From Dichelobacter nodosus (GTDB taxonomy: Bacteria > Pseudomonadota > Gammaproteobacteria > Cardiobacteriales > Cardiobacteriaceae), in contig NZ_LGVW01000011.1 of NCBI RefSeq assembly GCF_001263335.1, positions 1 to 64,000 of the forward strand: a stretch of 64,000 bases of DNA. Reading direction: 5' to 3'. Every line of letters begins with the position of its first letter. Position 1 is the first letter of the stretch. Shown here piece after piece: positions 1 to 9,278 of the stretch. The notes below the pieces were generated by a model, which did no database searches, was not told the origin of the DNA, and saw only the letters and a list, made by a program, of their open reading frames with translations. A program made the translations under genes and the position numbers.

Positions 1-74
1 GGGGGAAACGTAAAACCGCCGTGAAAATGATAAGGCGCCGCCGGCGTTTCCCAAAAACGCTTAAAGAGTTTCAT
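1..74 (-). CDS. rnfC: Electron transport complex subunit RnfC, N-terminal fragment
   Basis: Only the first 24 or so codons are inside the window; the gene runs off the left edge. Reading the minus strand from the ATG at 74 gives a short peptide containing HFHGGFTFP, which matches the start of RnfC (the HGGIHPP region of the E. coli protein). The start lies inside the end of rnfB, overlapping it by 14 bases, which fits the usual rnfABC order. RnfC is the peripheral, FMN- and NADH-binding, Fe-S-carrying subunit of the ion-pumping Rnf complex. The identification rests on a short stretch plus gene order. Confidence 0.72.
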   Translation of the reverse strand, partial: MKLFKRFWETPAAPYHFHGGFTFP

Positions 75-630
75 GATGTTCCTGTGTTGATTCTAATGGT
101 GTTTGAGGCGGTTGCCATTGCCAAAAAGCGGCATCGCGCGGTTTCATCACGATGCAATCTACTGGACACGGCGCAATGCATAATTCGCAACCTGTGCATT
201 CGGCGCTTAAAACGGTATGCATGCGTTGCGTACTGCCGACAATGGCATCAACGGGGCAGGCTTGAATGCAACGCGTACACCCAATACACCAATCTTCCAC
301 AATCCATGCAACTTGCGGCGGTTTGGGCGCGCCGACTTCAGCGTCTAACAGTTTTGCTGTGACGCCGAGCAGTTCGGCAAGTTTGGCAACGCCTTCTTCT
401 CCGCCCGGCGGGCAGCGATTAATATCGGCTTTTCCAGCGGCGATGGCTTGTGCATACGGTTTGCAGCCGGCAAATCCGCATTGTCCGCATTGAGTTTGCG
501 GTAAAACCGCTTCAATTTTTTCTACGATCGGATCGCTTTCATTGTGAAACCGTTGCGCGAAATAGCCCAGCAATAAACCGAGAAGCGCCATAAAAAAGAT
601 TAATCCTAAAAGCGCGAGGAGTGTTGTCAT
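61..630 (-). CDS. rnfB: Electron transport complex subunit RnfB (Fe-S ferredoxin-like)
   Basis: RnfB carries electrons within the membrane-bound Rnf complex, which couples NADH:ferredoxin electron transfer to ion movement. The 189-residue product starts with a hydrophobic anchor (residues about 3-25). It continues with a CGQCGFAGC motif plus a later Cys-Pro-Pro for the first 4Fe-4S cluster, then two classical ferredoxin motifs ([12 protein letters not shown] and [12 protein letters not shown]) near the C terminus. The ATG at 630 overlaps the rnfA stop as ATGA and is preceded by GGAGG, so it is preferred over the TTG at 639. It sits between rnfA and rnfC, as in other gammaproteobacteria. Confidence 0.95.
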   Translation of the reverse strand: MTTLLALLGLIFFMALLGLLLGYFAQRFHNESDPIVEKIEAVLPQTQCGQCGFAGCKPYAQAIAAGKADINRCPPGGEEGVAKLAELLGVTAKLLDAEVGAPKPPQVAWIVEDWCIGCTRCIQACPVDAIVGSTQRMHTVLSAECTGCELCIAPCPVDCIVMKPRDAAFWQWQPPQTPLESTQEHHETL

Positions 631-1202
631 GCCGTCCAACCTCCAAAACCCATAAATGCGAGCGCGAGAATGCCGGCGGTGATTAAAGCAATAGGCGGGC
701 CGCGAAAAGGACGCGGAATATCAGCAGTTTGCAGACGTTCACGCAGCGCGGCAAAAATCACGAGAACGAACGTAAAACCTAAAGCGGCGCCAAAACCGTA
801 GCACGCGGATTCCAGCAAATGATGATGGCGATGGCTGTTTAATAATGCCACGCCTAAAACGGCGCAATTGGTCGTAATCAGCGGCAAATAAATGCCGAGC
901 AAGCGATGCAGCAGTGGACTGGTTTTAGCGATAAAAAGTTCGGTGAGTCCCACGAGCGCCGCGATGGTGACGATAAAAATAATGGTGCGCAGAAATGTTA
1001 AGTGATAAGGAATAAGAATATAGTTATCAATAAGATATGTTGCGCACGCGGAAAGCGTTAATACAAATGCCGTGGCAAATCCCATGCCGATGGCGCCGTC
1101 GATTTTGCGCGAAACGCCCATAAATGGGCATAATCCTAAAAATTGACTCAAAACGAAATTATTCACCAACGTTGTGGCGAAAATAATACTGATGTAATGC
1201 AC
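627..1202 (-). CDS. rnfA: Electron transport complex subunit RnfA
   Basis: RnfA is an integral inner-membrane subunit of the Rnf complex with about six transmembrane helices. The product contains the family signatures [18 protein letters not shown] near the N terminus and [16 protein letters not shown] in the middle, including the conserved Asn-Cys. I place the start at the GTG at 1202 (product VHYISII..., 191 residues), because AGAGG lies just upstream and the length then equals the family's usual size of about 193. The longer reading from 1259 adds a hydrophilic stretch not seen in RnfA. It is the first gene of the operon and is followed by rnfB with a 4-base overlap. Confidence 0.94.
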   Translation of the reverse strand: MHYISIIFATTLVNNFVLSQFLGLCPFMGVSRKIDGAIGMGFATAFVLTLSACATYLIDNYILIPYHLTFLRTIIFIVTIAALVGLTELFIAKTSPLLHRLLGIYLPLITTNCAVLGVALLNSHRHHHLLESACYGFGAALGFTFVLVIFAALRERLQTADIPRPFRGPPIALITAGILALAFMGFGGWTA

Positions 1203-1330
1203 AAAAGCCTCTATAAAAAAACGATGAGCAGGGCAATTAGAATGTTTATCATTTATCATTTTAGCCTAAACTCAATGAGCGCGATACAATGCCGCCCGTG
1301 ATTAAAAATGAGCAGAAGGAATTTATAAAG

Positions 1331-1975
1331 ATGAAACGATATTTTTCAATGATATTGGTGCTGGCGGTGGTGGCGTGTTCTTCAACGTATTACGACGCAA
1401 TGGAAAAATTTGGCGTTTATAAACGCGATATTTTGGTTGATCGTGTGGTGGAGACGCGCGATGCGCAAAACGCGGCGAAAAAAGAATTTGATTCGGCGTT
1501 GATGCAATTTCGTTCGGTGGTGCGTTTTTCTGGCGGTGATTTAGAAAAAGAATATAAACGGTTACAAAATGCCTACGATCGCAGCCAAAAAGCCGCCGAT
1601 GAAGTTAGCCAACGCATTCGCAGCATTGAACGCGTGGCGCAAGATTTATTTCGAGAATGGCAGAAAGAATTGAAATTATATGAAAATCCGATGTTGCGCG
1701 AACAAAGCGCGGCGCAACTCGCGCAAACGCAGCACGAATATCGGCAATTGATGCAGGCATTAAAAACGGTAGAAGCGAAAATGCCGCCGGTGTTAAATGT
1801 ATTCCGCGATCAAGTTTTATATTTAAAACATCATTTAAACGCGCAGGCGGTGAGCGCTTTACATCAAGAATATCGCCGGATTGAATACGACGTGAGTCAA
1901 TTAATTGCGCAAATCAATCGTTCCATCAATGAAGCCAATCAATTTATTAACAAAATGAAGCGAGCGGCATCATGA
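1331..1975 (+). CDS. DUF2959 family lipoprotein
   Basis: The 214-residue product has a signal sequence ending in a lipobox-like VVAC followed by SS, so it is probably a lipoprotein. The rest is a charged, helix-rich protein (residues about 25-214) with long stretches of heptad-like Ala/Gln/Glu. The YYDAMEKFGVYKRDILVDRV segment is typical of the DUF2959 family of unknown function. The ATG at 1331 is chosen over 1289 because AGAAGGA lies about 10 bases upstream and the signal peptide then sits at the N terminus. The stop overlaps the start of the peroxiredoxin gene by four bases (ATGA), so the two are probably co-translated. The biochemical role is unknown. Confidence 0.75.
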   Translation: MKRYFSMILVLAVVACSSTYYDAMEKFGVYKRDILVDRVVETRDAQNAAKKEFDSALMQFRSVVRFSGGDLEKEYKRLQNAYDRSQKAADEVSQRIRSIERVAQDLFREWQKELKLYENPMLREQSAAQLAQTQHEYRQLMQALKTVEAKMPPVLNVFRDQVLYLKHHLNAQAVSALHQEYRRIEYDVSQLIAQINRSINEANQFINKMKRAAS

Positions 1976-2436
1976 ATATCACTTTTCCCGAATTGCCGAC
2001 CACCGACGGCGGCAGTTTTTCGCGCGATGATTTATTGGGCGCGTGGACGGTTTTATATTTTTATCCCAAAGATGCCACGCCCGGGTGCACTTTGGAAGCG
2101 CAAGCATTTCGCGATAATTTTGCGCGTTTTGAAGCGTGCGGCGCGCGGATTTACGGCGTTTCCCGCGACAAAATGGCATCGCATGAAAAATTTAAAGAAA
2201 AACAATGTTTACCGTTTCCATTAATCAGCGATGAATCAGAGCTATTGTGCGCGGCTTTTGACGTTATCAAACCCAAAAGCATGTTTGGAAAACAATTTTT
2301 AGGCGTTGAACGCAGTACTTTTTTAATCAATCCCAAAGGCGAACTTGCCCACAGCTGGCGGCGCGTTAAAGTGCGCGGACATGTTGAAGAAGTTTTGCAA
2401 ACGCTACAAAAATTGCAAAAAGACTGTGCCGAATAA
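1972..2436 (+). CDS. bcp: Peroxiredoxin, BCP/PrxQ family
   Basis: This thiol peroxidase reduces hydrogen peroxide and organic hydroperoxides in the cytoplasm. The 154-residue product has the family motif DATPGCTLEA, with the peroxidatic Cys at residue 39. The position five residues on, where many PrxQ enzymes carry the resolving Cys, is Gln44. Cys79 in KEKQCLPF lies near the place used by the other PrxQ subtype, so it could be the partner thiol; otherwise the enzyme is of 1-Cys type. The gene overlaps the upstream lipoprotein gene by four bases. Downstream is uvrB, 15 bases away. Confidence 0.88.
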   Translation: MNITFPELPTTDGGSFSRDDLLGAWTVLYFYPKDATPGCTLEAQAFRDNFARFEACGARIYGVSRDKMASHEKFKEKQCLPFPLISDESELLCAAFDVIKPKSMFGKQFLGVERSTFLINPKGELAHSWRRVKVRGHVEEVLQTLQKLQKDCAE

Positions 2437-2451
2437 GGAATCAAAATAAAA

Positions 2452-4461
2452 GTGGCGACGAAAAACTTTCAATTAGTTGCGGATTATGCACCGGCTGGCG
2501 ATCAAGCGCCGGCAATTGAGCAATTATTGTCGGGACTTGATGCGGGGCTGGCAAAACAAACTTTATTGGGCGTAACTGGTTCTGGTAAAACGTTTACGAT
2601 GGCAAACGTGATCGCGCGCGCCAATCGTCCCACTTTAATTTTGGCGCCTAATAAAACGCTCGCCGCGCAATTGTACGGCGAAATGCGGGCATTTTTTCCG
2701 CATAACGCCGTGGAATATTTCGTTTCTTATTACGATTATTATCAACCGGAAGCTTATGTTCCGTCTTCGGATACGTTTATTGAAAAAGACGCTTCCGTTA
2801 ACGAACATATCGAGCAAATGCGGCTTTCTGCCACTAAAGCGATTTTAGAGCGCCGCGATACCGTTATTGTGGCATCGGTTTCCGCAATTTACGGTTTGGG
2901 CGATCCGCGCGAATATCTAAAAATGTTGTTACACGTTACCCGCGGCAGCCAAATTGATCAGCGATCGTTGTTATCGCATTTAGCAGAGTTGCAATATACC
3001 CGTAACGATACGCAACTTTTGCGCGGAACGTTTCGCGTGCGCGGTGATGTCATCGATATTATGCCGGCGGAAGCGGTGGAGCACGCGGTGCGGATTGCGT
3101 TATTTGATGATGAAGTAGAACGTATTCAATATTTTGATCCGTTAACCGGCGCCGTGATTGCCGATGTGCCGCGCGTCAGTATTTATCCGAAAACGCATTA
3201 TGCAACCACGCGCGATCGGTTGCTTGCCGCCATTGATGAAATTAAAGCGGAATTGCATGAACGCTGCGCGCAATTGCGTGCGCAAAATAAATTATTAGAA
3301 GCGCAACGTTTGGCGCAACGCACGCAATTTGATTTAGAAATGATTATGGAATTGGGTTATTGCTCCGGCATTGAAAATTATTCCCGCTATCTTTCCGGAC
3401 GCGCTGCCGGCGAGCCGCCGCCAACTTTGCATGATTATTTGCCGGCTGATGCGTTGTTATTGATTGATGAAAGTCACGTGACGCTGCCGCAATTGCACGG
3501 CATGTATCGCGGTGATCGTTCGCGCAAAGAAACGTTAGTGGCGCACGGTTTTCGGTTACCGTCGGCTTTGGATAATCGTCCGTTGCGTTTTGAAGAGTTT
3601 GAGGCGATTTCGCCGCAGACGATTTATATTTCGGCAACGCCAAGCGATTATGAACGCGAACAATCGGGGCAAATCGTTGAGCAATTAGTGCGTCCGACGG
3701 GTTTATTGGATCCGCGGGTGGAAGTGCGACCGGTGGCGCAGCAAGTTGATGATGTTTTGGCAGAAATTCAGCGCCGGCGGGCAAAAAATGAGCGGGTTTT
3801 GATTACTACGTTAACCAAAAAAATGAGCGAGGATTTAACCGATTTTCTGCAAGAACAAGGGATTGCCGTGCGTTATATGCATTCTGATATTCATACGGTG
3901 GAACGCATGGAAATCATTCGCGATTTGCGATTGGGCGTGATTGATGTTTTGGTGGGCATTAACTTATTACGCGAGGGTTTGGATATTCCGGAAGTGTCTT
4001 TGGTGGCAATTTTTGATGCGGATAAAGAAGGTTTTTTGCGCGGCGAACGGGCGTTGATTCAAACGATTGGACGCGCGGCGCGGCATGTGGACGGTATGGC
4101 GATTTTATATGCCGATCACGTGACGCAATCGATGGAAAAAGCGTTAACGGAAACCCAAAGACGGCGCGAAAAGCAAACCGCTTTTAATGAACAACACGGC
4201 ATCGTGCCGCAAACGATTCAGAAAAAAATTACCGATATCATGGAAGGCGCGCATCGCGTATCCGAGAAAAAAACAACGCGGACGCCGTCAGAAGAAACAT
4301 TTTCATCTGATCCCAAAGTAATCATTAAAGAAATTGAGCAATTAGAAAAAGCAATGCTTGCCGCCGCGCGCGATTTGGAATTTGAACGGGCGGCAGAAAT
4401 CCGCGATCGCATCAAAACATTAGAAAAAGCATTATTAATGCATATGCCGTTAAAAGCATAA
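2452..4461 (+). CDS. uvrB: Excinuclease ABC subunit B
   Basis: UvrB is the damage-verification helicase-like subunit of nucleotide excision repair. It is loaded by UvrA and recruits UvrC. The 669-residue length is normal (E. coli 673). Visible features are Walker A GVTGSGKT at about residue 41, the beta-hairpin region with [12 protein letters not shown], the DEAD-like LLIDESH at about 340, helicase motifs [19 protein letters not shown] and QTIGRAARH, and a C-terminal UVR coiled coil at about 625-660 that contacts UvrC. The start is a GTG at 2452. No LexA-type operator was evident in the short upstream gap. Confidence 0.98.
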   Translation: MATKNFQLVADYAPAGDQAPAIEQLLSGLDAGLAKQTLLGVTGSGKTFTMANVIARANRPTLILAPNKTLAAQLYGEMRAFFPHNAVEYFVSYYDYYQPEAYVPSSDTFIEKDASVNEHIEQMRLSATKAILERRDTVIVASVSAIYGLGDPREYLKMLLHVTRGSQIDQRSLLSHLAELQYTRNDTQLLRGTFRVRGDVIDIMPAEAVEHAVRIALFDDEVERIQYFDPLTGAVIADVPRVSIYPKTHYATTRDRLLAAIDEIKAELHERCAQLRAQNKLLEAQRLAQRTQFDLEMIMELGYCSGIENYSRYLSGRAAGEPPPTLHDYLPADALLLIDESHVTLPQLHGMYRGDRSRKETLVAHGFRLPSALDNRPLRFEEFEAISPQTIYISATPSDYEREQSGQIVEQLVRPTGLLDPRVEVRPVAQQVDDVLAEIQRRRAKNERVLITTLTKKMSEDLTDFLQEQGIAVRYMHSDIHTVERMEIIRDLRLGVIDVLVGINLLREGLDIPEVSLVAIFDADKEGFLRGERALIQTIGRAARHVDGMAILYADHVTQSMEKALTETQRRREKQTAFNEQHGIVPQTIQKKITDIMEGAHRVSEKKTTRTPSEETFSSDPKVIIKEIEQLEKAMLAAARDLEFERAAEIRDRIKTLEKALLMHMPLKA

Positions 4462-4491
4462 AATTTTATTTTGAAATAAGGTATTTTTTTG

Positions 4492-6345
4492 ATGACACAC
4501 ACTATTTCTCTTTATACCGTTTATCATCAGCCGGTGCATTTAATTCAAAATCGTTATATAAAACCAATTCAAGTTGGCAACGGCACAGCAATTTCTGGAA
4601 TTTTATATCGCGATAATGAAGGCGATCATATTGCGGATAAAAATCCTTTTTATTGTGAATTAACGGCACAATATTGGGCGTGGAAAAATGATCTTAATGC
4701 TGATTATATTGGCATGATGCATTATCGGCGGTTTTTCAATTTTAATGGTGAAAAAGAATATGCGGATAATCGTTTTGGTGTCATTGAAACGGAAAGTTTT
4801 ACTTTAAATTTTACGCAGCAGTTTGGTTTAGAAGAATCGGCTATTGAAGCGCAAGTTTTGCCCTATGATATTGTTTTACCGCAGGCGTGGAGCGTTAAAA
4901 ATGAAGGTGCAAAAGATTTATTAACGCATTATGCGTATGCGCCATTTCATCATAAGAAAGATTTAATGATAGCGCGCGATGTCATTGCAGAAATTTTTCC
5001 GGATTATTTATCAGATTTTGATTACGTAATGCGGCAAGATTCCGGTTATTTTACCAATATGTTTATTCTTAAAAAAACATTATTCGCCGATTATTCGCAA
5101 TGGTTATTTTCAATTTTAGAACGGGTTGAAAAAAGAATTGATTTTTCTCGTTATCAACAGCAAGAACAACGCGTTTTAGGTTATTTATCTGAACGATTAT
5201 TTAATGTTTGGATTGCACAATTGTTGCGCAATAATCCTGAATTAAAAGTGAATTATTTACCACGGGTTTTTATGAAAAATACGGCAGAAAAACATTGGAT
5301 TGCGCAAAAAGTGTGTCAAAAAAATGCGGTTTCTGTTGTTATTGCAGCTGATGAACATTATGTGCCGCATTTAGGTGCTTTAATTTGTTCAATTATTGAT
5401 CATTTATCTTGTGATGCATTTTTAGATTTAATTATTTTAGATGGCGGCATTGACTTTATTAGTCAAAAACAATTAGCGCATTTATTAGGAAAAAGAGGCG
5501 CGATTCAATTTTTAGATTTAAGCGATGAATTTACCGATCAAAAAGTGCATATGCATTTTTCAAGAGCAACTTTTTATCGTTTAATTTTAGATAAATTAAT
5601 TATCGATCGGAAACGCGTTTTATATATTGATTGCGATACGATCGTTTTAGCTGATTTAGCAGAATTATTTGCTACAGATTTAAATGGAAAAGCAATTGGT
5701 GCCGTATTTGATTATATCATGCATCATTTTTGCCAAGTGGGCGTGCGCTCTATTGAATTTACGAATTATTTACCGGCGAAAAAATATTTAGAAGATTATG
5801 TGGGATTAAAAGAAAATTGGCAGCATTATTTTCAAGCGGGTGTGATTTTGTTTGATTTAGAACAATTAAAAGCATTAAATTATGCCGATAAAATGATTGC
5901 ATCATTAACAGAAAAACGTTATTGGTTTTTAGATCAGGATATTTTAAATAAATATTTTGTGGGTAATGTGCATTTTTTAAATCCGTGTTGGAACGTGGTT
6001 AATGTGGGAGCGGATATTTATGAAGGATTATCTGCCGAATTAATTGCGGAATTAAAAGCTGCCGAGCGCGCACCGGCAATTATTCATTATGCTGGTTATG
6101 AAGCGAAACCTTGGGTGGATTTATCGGCGAAATTTGCGGAATTTTATTATTACTATTTGCGGCAAACTTTTTGGTATGAATCTGTTTTAACGTCAAAAAT
6201 GCTGCTTAATGTTCGAAAAAAATCGCAAAAATCTGGCGAAAAAAGTTGGCGTTGGAAAATCGCTTACCGCATTTGGTTACGTTTGCCGATCGGAATCCGA
6301 AAAATGTTAAACGGTGTGAAAGACTATTTAAAAGAGCGGTTGTAA
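4492..6345 (+). CDS. Two-domain glycosyltransferase: DUF4422 plus GT8
   Basis: The 617-residue protein joins two glycosyltransferase-like domains. Residues about 1-270 match DUF4422, with NPFYCELTAQYWAWKN and MMHYRRFF, a domain common in capsule and LPS loci. Residues about 275-550 match family GT8: ADEHYVPHLGALICS for nucleotide-sugar binding, the metal-binding DCD in LYIDCDTIVLADL, YFQAGVILF, LDQDILNKY and IIHYAGYEAKPW. No signal peptide is seen, so it probably acts at the cytoplasmic face on LPS or another surface glycan. The ATG at 4492 is preferred over the TTG at 4489, with AAGG upstream. The gene is visibly more AT-rich (TTA, AAA and ATT codons) than uvrB and dapB beside it, suggesting transfer or different selection. 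Donor and acceptor sugars are unknown. Confidence 0.85.
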   Translation: MTHTISLYTVYHQPVHLIQNRYIKPIQVGNGTAISGILYRDNEGDHIADKNPFYCELTAQYWAWKNDLNADYIGMMHYRRFFNFNGEKEYADNRFGVIETESFTLNFTQQFGLEESAIEAQVLPYDIVLPQAWSVKNEGAKDLLTHYAYAPFHHKKDLMIARDVIAEIFPDYLSDFDYVMRQDSGYFTNMFILKKTLFADYSQWLFSILERVEKRIDFSRYQQQEQRVLGYLSERLFNVWIAQLLRNNPELKVNYLPRVFMKNTAEKHWIAQKVCQKNAVSVVIAADEHYVPHLGALICSIIDHLSCDAFLDLIILDGGIDFISQKQLAHLLGKRGAIQFLDLSDEFTDQKVHMHFSRATFYRLILDKLIIDRKRVLYIDCDTIVLADLAELFATDLNGKAIGAVFDYIMHHFCQVGVRSIEFTNYLPAKKYLEDYVGLKENWQHYFQAGVILFDLEQLKALNYADKMIASLTEKRYWFLDQDILNKYFVGNVHFLNPCWNVVNVGADIYEGLSAELIAELKAAERAPAIIHYAGYEAKPWVDLSAKFAEFYYYYLRQTFWYESVLTSKMLLNVRKKSQKSGEKSWRWKIAYRIWLRLPIGIRKMLNGVKDYLKERL

Positions 6346-6348
6346 AGA

Positions 6349-6852
6349 TTAAAAAGTTTGCGCTTTTACCGCGACTACGACGGCGCCACTTTCTCCACGA
6401 CCGTCGCGCAGCGCACGAATGGCAGAAATTGCAGGGTGGCAACGAAGATGCCCGATAACGGCAAATTTAACCGGTGCGCGGTCGCCAATTAAACTGTTAC
6501 GTCCTTTACCGTGAATGATTAACCAATAGCATAACCATTTGTTTTTCCTAAAATTAAGTGCATCTTGAATATAACGCAATGCGTCATCAACATATTTGCC
6601 GTGGCAATCAATTTCGCGCGCGAAATATAAATCGGGGCGCAACATTTTTTGGTAAGCGCGCGCGGTAAGGTCATAATTTTCATCAATTTCTTGTTCAAAA
6701 TATTGCGGAATTTCGCGTTTGTGTTGCGCTTGCAGCCGCAAAGGTTGAAGTGTTTTGGCAACGCGTCCAAAATCCGGCGACTGCGGTGGTTTATGAATTT
6801 TTTGCACCGCGCCAATTAATTCAGCAAAAGAAGGTGTTTTTTTATCGGTCAT
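6349..6852 (-). CDS. Smr-domain protein (SmrA-like putative endonuclease)
   Basis: The 167-residue product has a charged N-terminal region (1-80) and an Smr domain at about 85-165. The domain shows EIDCHGKYVDDALRYIQ in place of the usual LDLHG helix, WLIIHGKGRNS, and HPAISAIRALRDGRGESGAVVVAVK. Smr domains bind branched DNA or nick nucleic acid, and SmrA/SmrB proteins in gammaproteobacteria are linked to DNA nicking or cleavage of mRNA on stalled ribosomes. The usual LDLHG is DCHG here, and the His is kept. The gene converges on the glycosyltransferase gene with three bases between them and diverges from dapB. Confidence 0.85.
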   Translation of the reverse strand: MTDKKTPSFAELIGAVQKIHKPPQSPDFGRVAKTLQPLRLQAQHKREIPQYFEQEIDENYDLTARAYQKMLRPDLYFAREIDCHGKYVDDALRYIQDALNFRKNKWLCYWLIIHGKGRNSLIGDRAPVKFAVIGHLRCHPAISAIRALRDGRGESGAVVVAVKAQTF

Positions 6853-6920
6853 GAGAGTAGTTTTTCTGATAACAAGGTTCTATGATACGACCTTTGCCGG
6901 CAGAAATTGAAAGGTTTGAT

Positions 6921-7706
6921 ATGAATATTGCTATCCACGGAATCAGCGGAAAAATGGGGCAGGAAATTGCAAAAGCGGTTTTGGCTGATGCGCAATGTCA
7001 ATTAGTGGCGGCGTCCGTTCGCGAAGGACACGCTTGGCTGGGAAAACCGTTGTCTGATGTTGGCGATTTTGCCAGCGATCTAAAGCCGGTGAGCAATTTG
7101 GAATTATTGTGTCGGGCAGATGTGGTGGTGGATTTTACGCGCCCTGATGCTACGTTTGCCATGCTCAACGTTTGCCGGCGTTTTAATACCTCTTTAATGA
7201 TCGGAACTACGGGTTTTACGGCGGAAACGCGGCGCTGGATAGAACAAGCAGCGGAAGATTTACCCATTGTTTTAGCAGAAAATACCAGTATTGGCATAAC
7301 GATTTTATGCGAATTGACGCGCAAATTAGCGCAAGTTTTACCGCCGGAAGAATGGGACGCGGAAATTTTGGAATTTCATCATCGGCGCAAAATTGATGCG
7401 CCATCGGGAACGGCGCTGCGTTTGGGCGAAGAAATTGCTGCCGCGCGGCAAGTAGTTTTAAGCGATTGCAGTTGTTATCCGCATCAACAAGCGCGCAAAA
7501 ATGGACAAATTGGTTTTTCGTCGCTGCGCGGTGGCGATATCGTGGGAGAACATACGGTTTATTTTATTCACGATGATGAACGCATTGAATTGACGCATCG
7601 GGCGCAAAATCGTTCGGTTTTTGCGAAAGGCGCCGTGTTGGCGGCAAAATGGTTGGTCGGGAAACCAAAGGGCTTATATACCATGAGCGACGTTTTAAAC
7701 TTTTAA
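6921..7706 (+). CDS. dapB: 4-hydroxy-tetrahydrodipicolinate reductase
   Basis: DapB catalyses the NAD(P)H-dependent reduction step of the diaminopimelate/lysine pathway and so supplies peptidoglycan cross-links. The 261-residue product opens with the Rossmann motif IHGISGKMGQEI, has VDFTRPDA and IGTTGF, and carries the catalytic EFHHRRKIDAPSGTA loop with its two His and Lys. The ATG at 6921 is chosen over 6882 because GAAAGG lies upstream and the protein then begins directly with the NAD-binding strand. It diverges from the Smr-domain gene across 68 bases. Confidence 0.97.
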   Translation: MNIAIHGISGKMGQEIAKAVLADAQCQLVAASVREGHAWLGKPLSDVGDFASDLKPVSNLELLCRADVVVDFTRPDATFAMLNVCRRFNTSLMIGTTGFTAETRRWIEQAAEDLPIVLAENTSIGITILCELTRKLAQVLPPEEWDAEILEFHHRRKIDAPSGTALRLGEEIAAARQVVLSDCSCYPHQQARKNGQIGFSSLRGGDIVGEHTVYFIHDDERIELTHRAQNRSVFAKGAVLAAKWLVGKPKGLYTMSDVLNF

Positions 7707-7775
7707 AGCGCGCGATAGTTATTATTTCTATGATAAGCTGCCCATCATTAATGACAACATAAAAGGAGTATTGAG

Positions 7776-8132
7776 ATGAAATTGTTAGGTTATTTGATGA
7801 CTGCGCTGTTGTGCATTTGTTTTGCGTTTGTAGGCAAACTAAATGCCGATGTGGTCAATTTTCATTACGTTTCTTTGGAATGGTTGACTTCTGAACGTTT
7901 GGCAGGATTTTTGCCTTTAAAATTAACCGTTAATGCTTGTGAATTACCGGTAATTGTGGTGATGGCAGGCTGTTTTGTGTTAGGCGCTTTGATTACTTTG
8001 CTGATTTTCGGCGTGAAAGTGACTTATTGGCGAGCGCGTGCCACCGCGGTTGAGCAACAAATTCGTGATGAACACGAAGAAATGGAACGGATTAAAGTGC
8101 GGACGGCTTTTGAAGCTTCTCGAAAAGTATAA
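7776..8132 (+). CDS. lapA: Lipopolysaccharide assembly protein LapA
   Basis: LapA is a small inner-membrane protein acting with LapB to control LPS synthesis. The 118-residue product has two hydrophobic segments (about 4-20 and 62-83) separated by a periplasmic stretch. A charged C-terminal coiled-coil tail follows, with RARATAVEQQIRDEHEEME. This is the DUF1049 layout. A good AAAGGAG site precedes the ATG. The order lapA-lapB-pyrF is the same as yciS-yciM-pyrF in E. coli, which supports the call strongly. The region upstream has TATGAT about 45 bases before the start that could be a -10 element, but no convincing -35. Confidence 0.88.
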   Translation: MKLLGYLMTALLCICFAFVGKLNADVVNFHYVSLEWLTSERLAGFLPLKLTVNACELPVIVVMAGCFVLGALITLLIFGVKVTYWRARATAVEQQIRDEHEEMERIKVRTAFEASRKV

Positions 8133-9278
8133 ATGGGTAACTGGCTGGTCACTTTACTGCTGCCTTTAGCTGCGTGGTCGGGTTGGTGGGTGGCGATGCG
8201 AAAAGAGGTGCGCGATTTGCGTAAAAGTAAGTCGCGCGAGGCTTATTTTGAAGGATTAAGCTTTTTACTTAATGATCAAACCGGACAGGCAATCGATGTT
8301 TTTTTATCGATGGCAGAAATTGACCAGCAAACTTTTGATAATCAACTCACTTTAGGCACGCTTTTTCGCAAACGTGGTGAATTGGATCGCGCTTTGCATT
8401 TACACCAACAACTGCTGGATTATCCGAATGCAACGCCATTGCAACGTCAATCTGTCGCCTATGAATTAGCCGAAGATTGTATTCAAGCGGGCATGTATGA
8501 ACAGGCAAAACATTTGTTGGAATCTTTGCGCGATGAGCATTTTCGTTTGAAAGACGTGTTAAATACTTTGTACCGATTATATGAGCGCACCGCAGATTGG
8601 CAGGGCGCTATCAAAGCGCGGGAACTTTGGCAAAACAGCGGTTTTGGCGATTGTCGGCAGCAAATTGCGCATTATTATTGTGAAATTGCCCAACGTGCAT
8701 TGGCACAGAATGAAACGCAAGCGGCGCATGCGGCGGTTGTGTCCGCGCTGCAAATCGATGCCCGCTGTGGGCGTGCTTATTTAATGCGCGCGCAACTCGC
8801 AGAACAACAGGGTGAATACGTCAGCGCCATTCATAGTTATCAATCTATTGCCGAACAAGCGCTTGATTTCTTGCCGGAAATTTTGCCGTTTCTCATGAAA
8901 GCGTATCAACACATCGATCGCGAAGATGAATATTTAGCGTGGCTGGAGCAAAAGGAAGCTGAACAACCTTTTGTGCGATTAACGCTGGCGTTAGTGCATA
9001 TTTTGGAAAAACGTGCGCCTGATGCGGCTTTGCAATTGCTGGAAAAGCGTTTACAAACCAGCGCAAATCCCTTATTGCTGGCGGATTATTTACGCTTGCA
9101 TCAAAGTGATGACATTCGCGCGCTTTATCAAACATTGGGCAATGTATTAACGCCGAAAACGGTTTATCAATGTAATCAATGCGGTTTTCGGCAACAACGG
9201 GTTATTTGGCATTGTCCGGCTTGCCACGCGTGGAGCAGTTTTCGCCCCGTTTTAGAATTAAAATTGGAACAACGATGA
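8133..9278 (+). CDS. lapB: Lipopolysaccharide assembly protein LapB (TPR, rubredoxin-like)
   Basis: LapB is an inner-membrane-anchored TPR protein that, with FtsH, governs degradation of LpxC and so LPS output. The 381-residue product has an N-terminal membrane helix (about 3-20) and repeated TPR-like helical pairs over about 35-340. It ends in a rubredoxin-type zinc knuckle with CNQCGF and CPACHAW. This architecture and length match LapB/YciM. It starts immediately after the lapA stop with no clear Shine-Dalgarno, suggesting translational coupling, and its stop overlaps the pyrF start. Confidence 0.95.
   Translation: MGNWLVTLLLPLAAWSGWWVAMRKEVRDLRKSKSREAYFEGLSFLLNDQTGQAIDVFLSMAEIDQQTFDNQLTLGTLFRKRGELDRALHLHQQLLDYPNATPLQRQSVAYELAEDCIQAGMYEQAKHLLESLRDEHFRLKDVLNTLYRLYERTADWQGAIKARELWQNSGFGDCRQQIAHYYCEIAQRALAQNETQAAHAAVVSALQIDARCGRAYLMRAQLAEQQGEYVSAIHSYQSIAEQALDFLPEILPFLMKAYQHIDREDEYLAWLEQKEAEQPFVRLTLALVHILEKRAPDAALQLLEKRLQTSANPLLLADYLRLHQSDDIRALYQTLGNVLTPKTVYQCNQCGFRQQRVIWHCPACHAWSSFRPVLELKLEQR

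Noticed and set aside
3344-3784. Minus-strand 146-codon frame opposite uvrB
   Set aside because: Ala/Pro-rich shadow of the uvrB helicase region.
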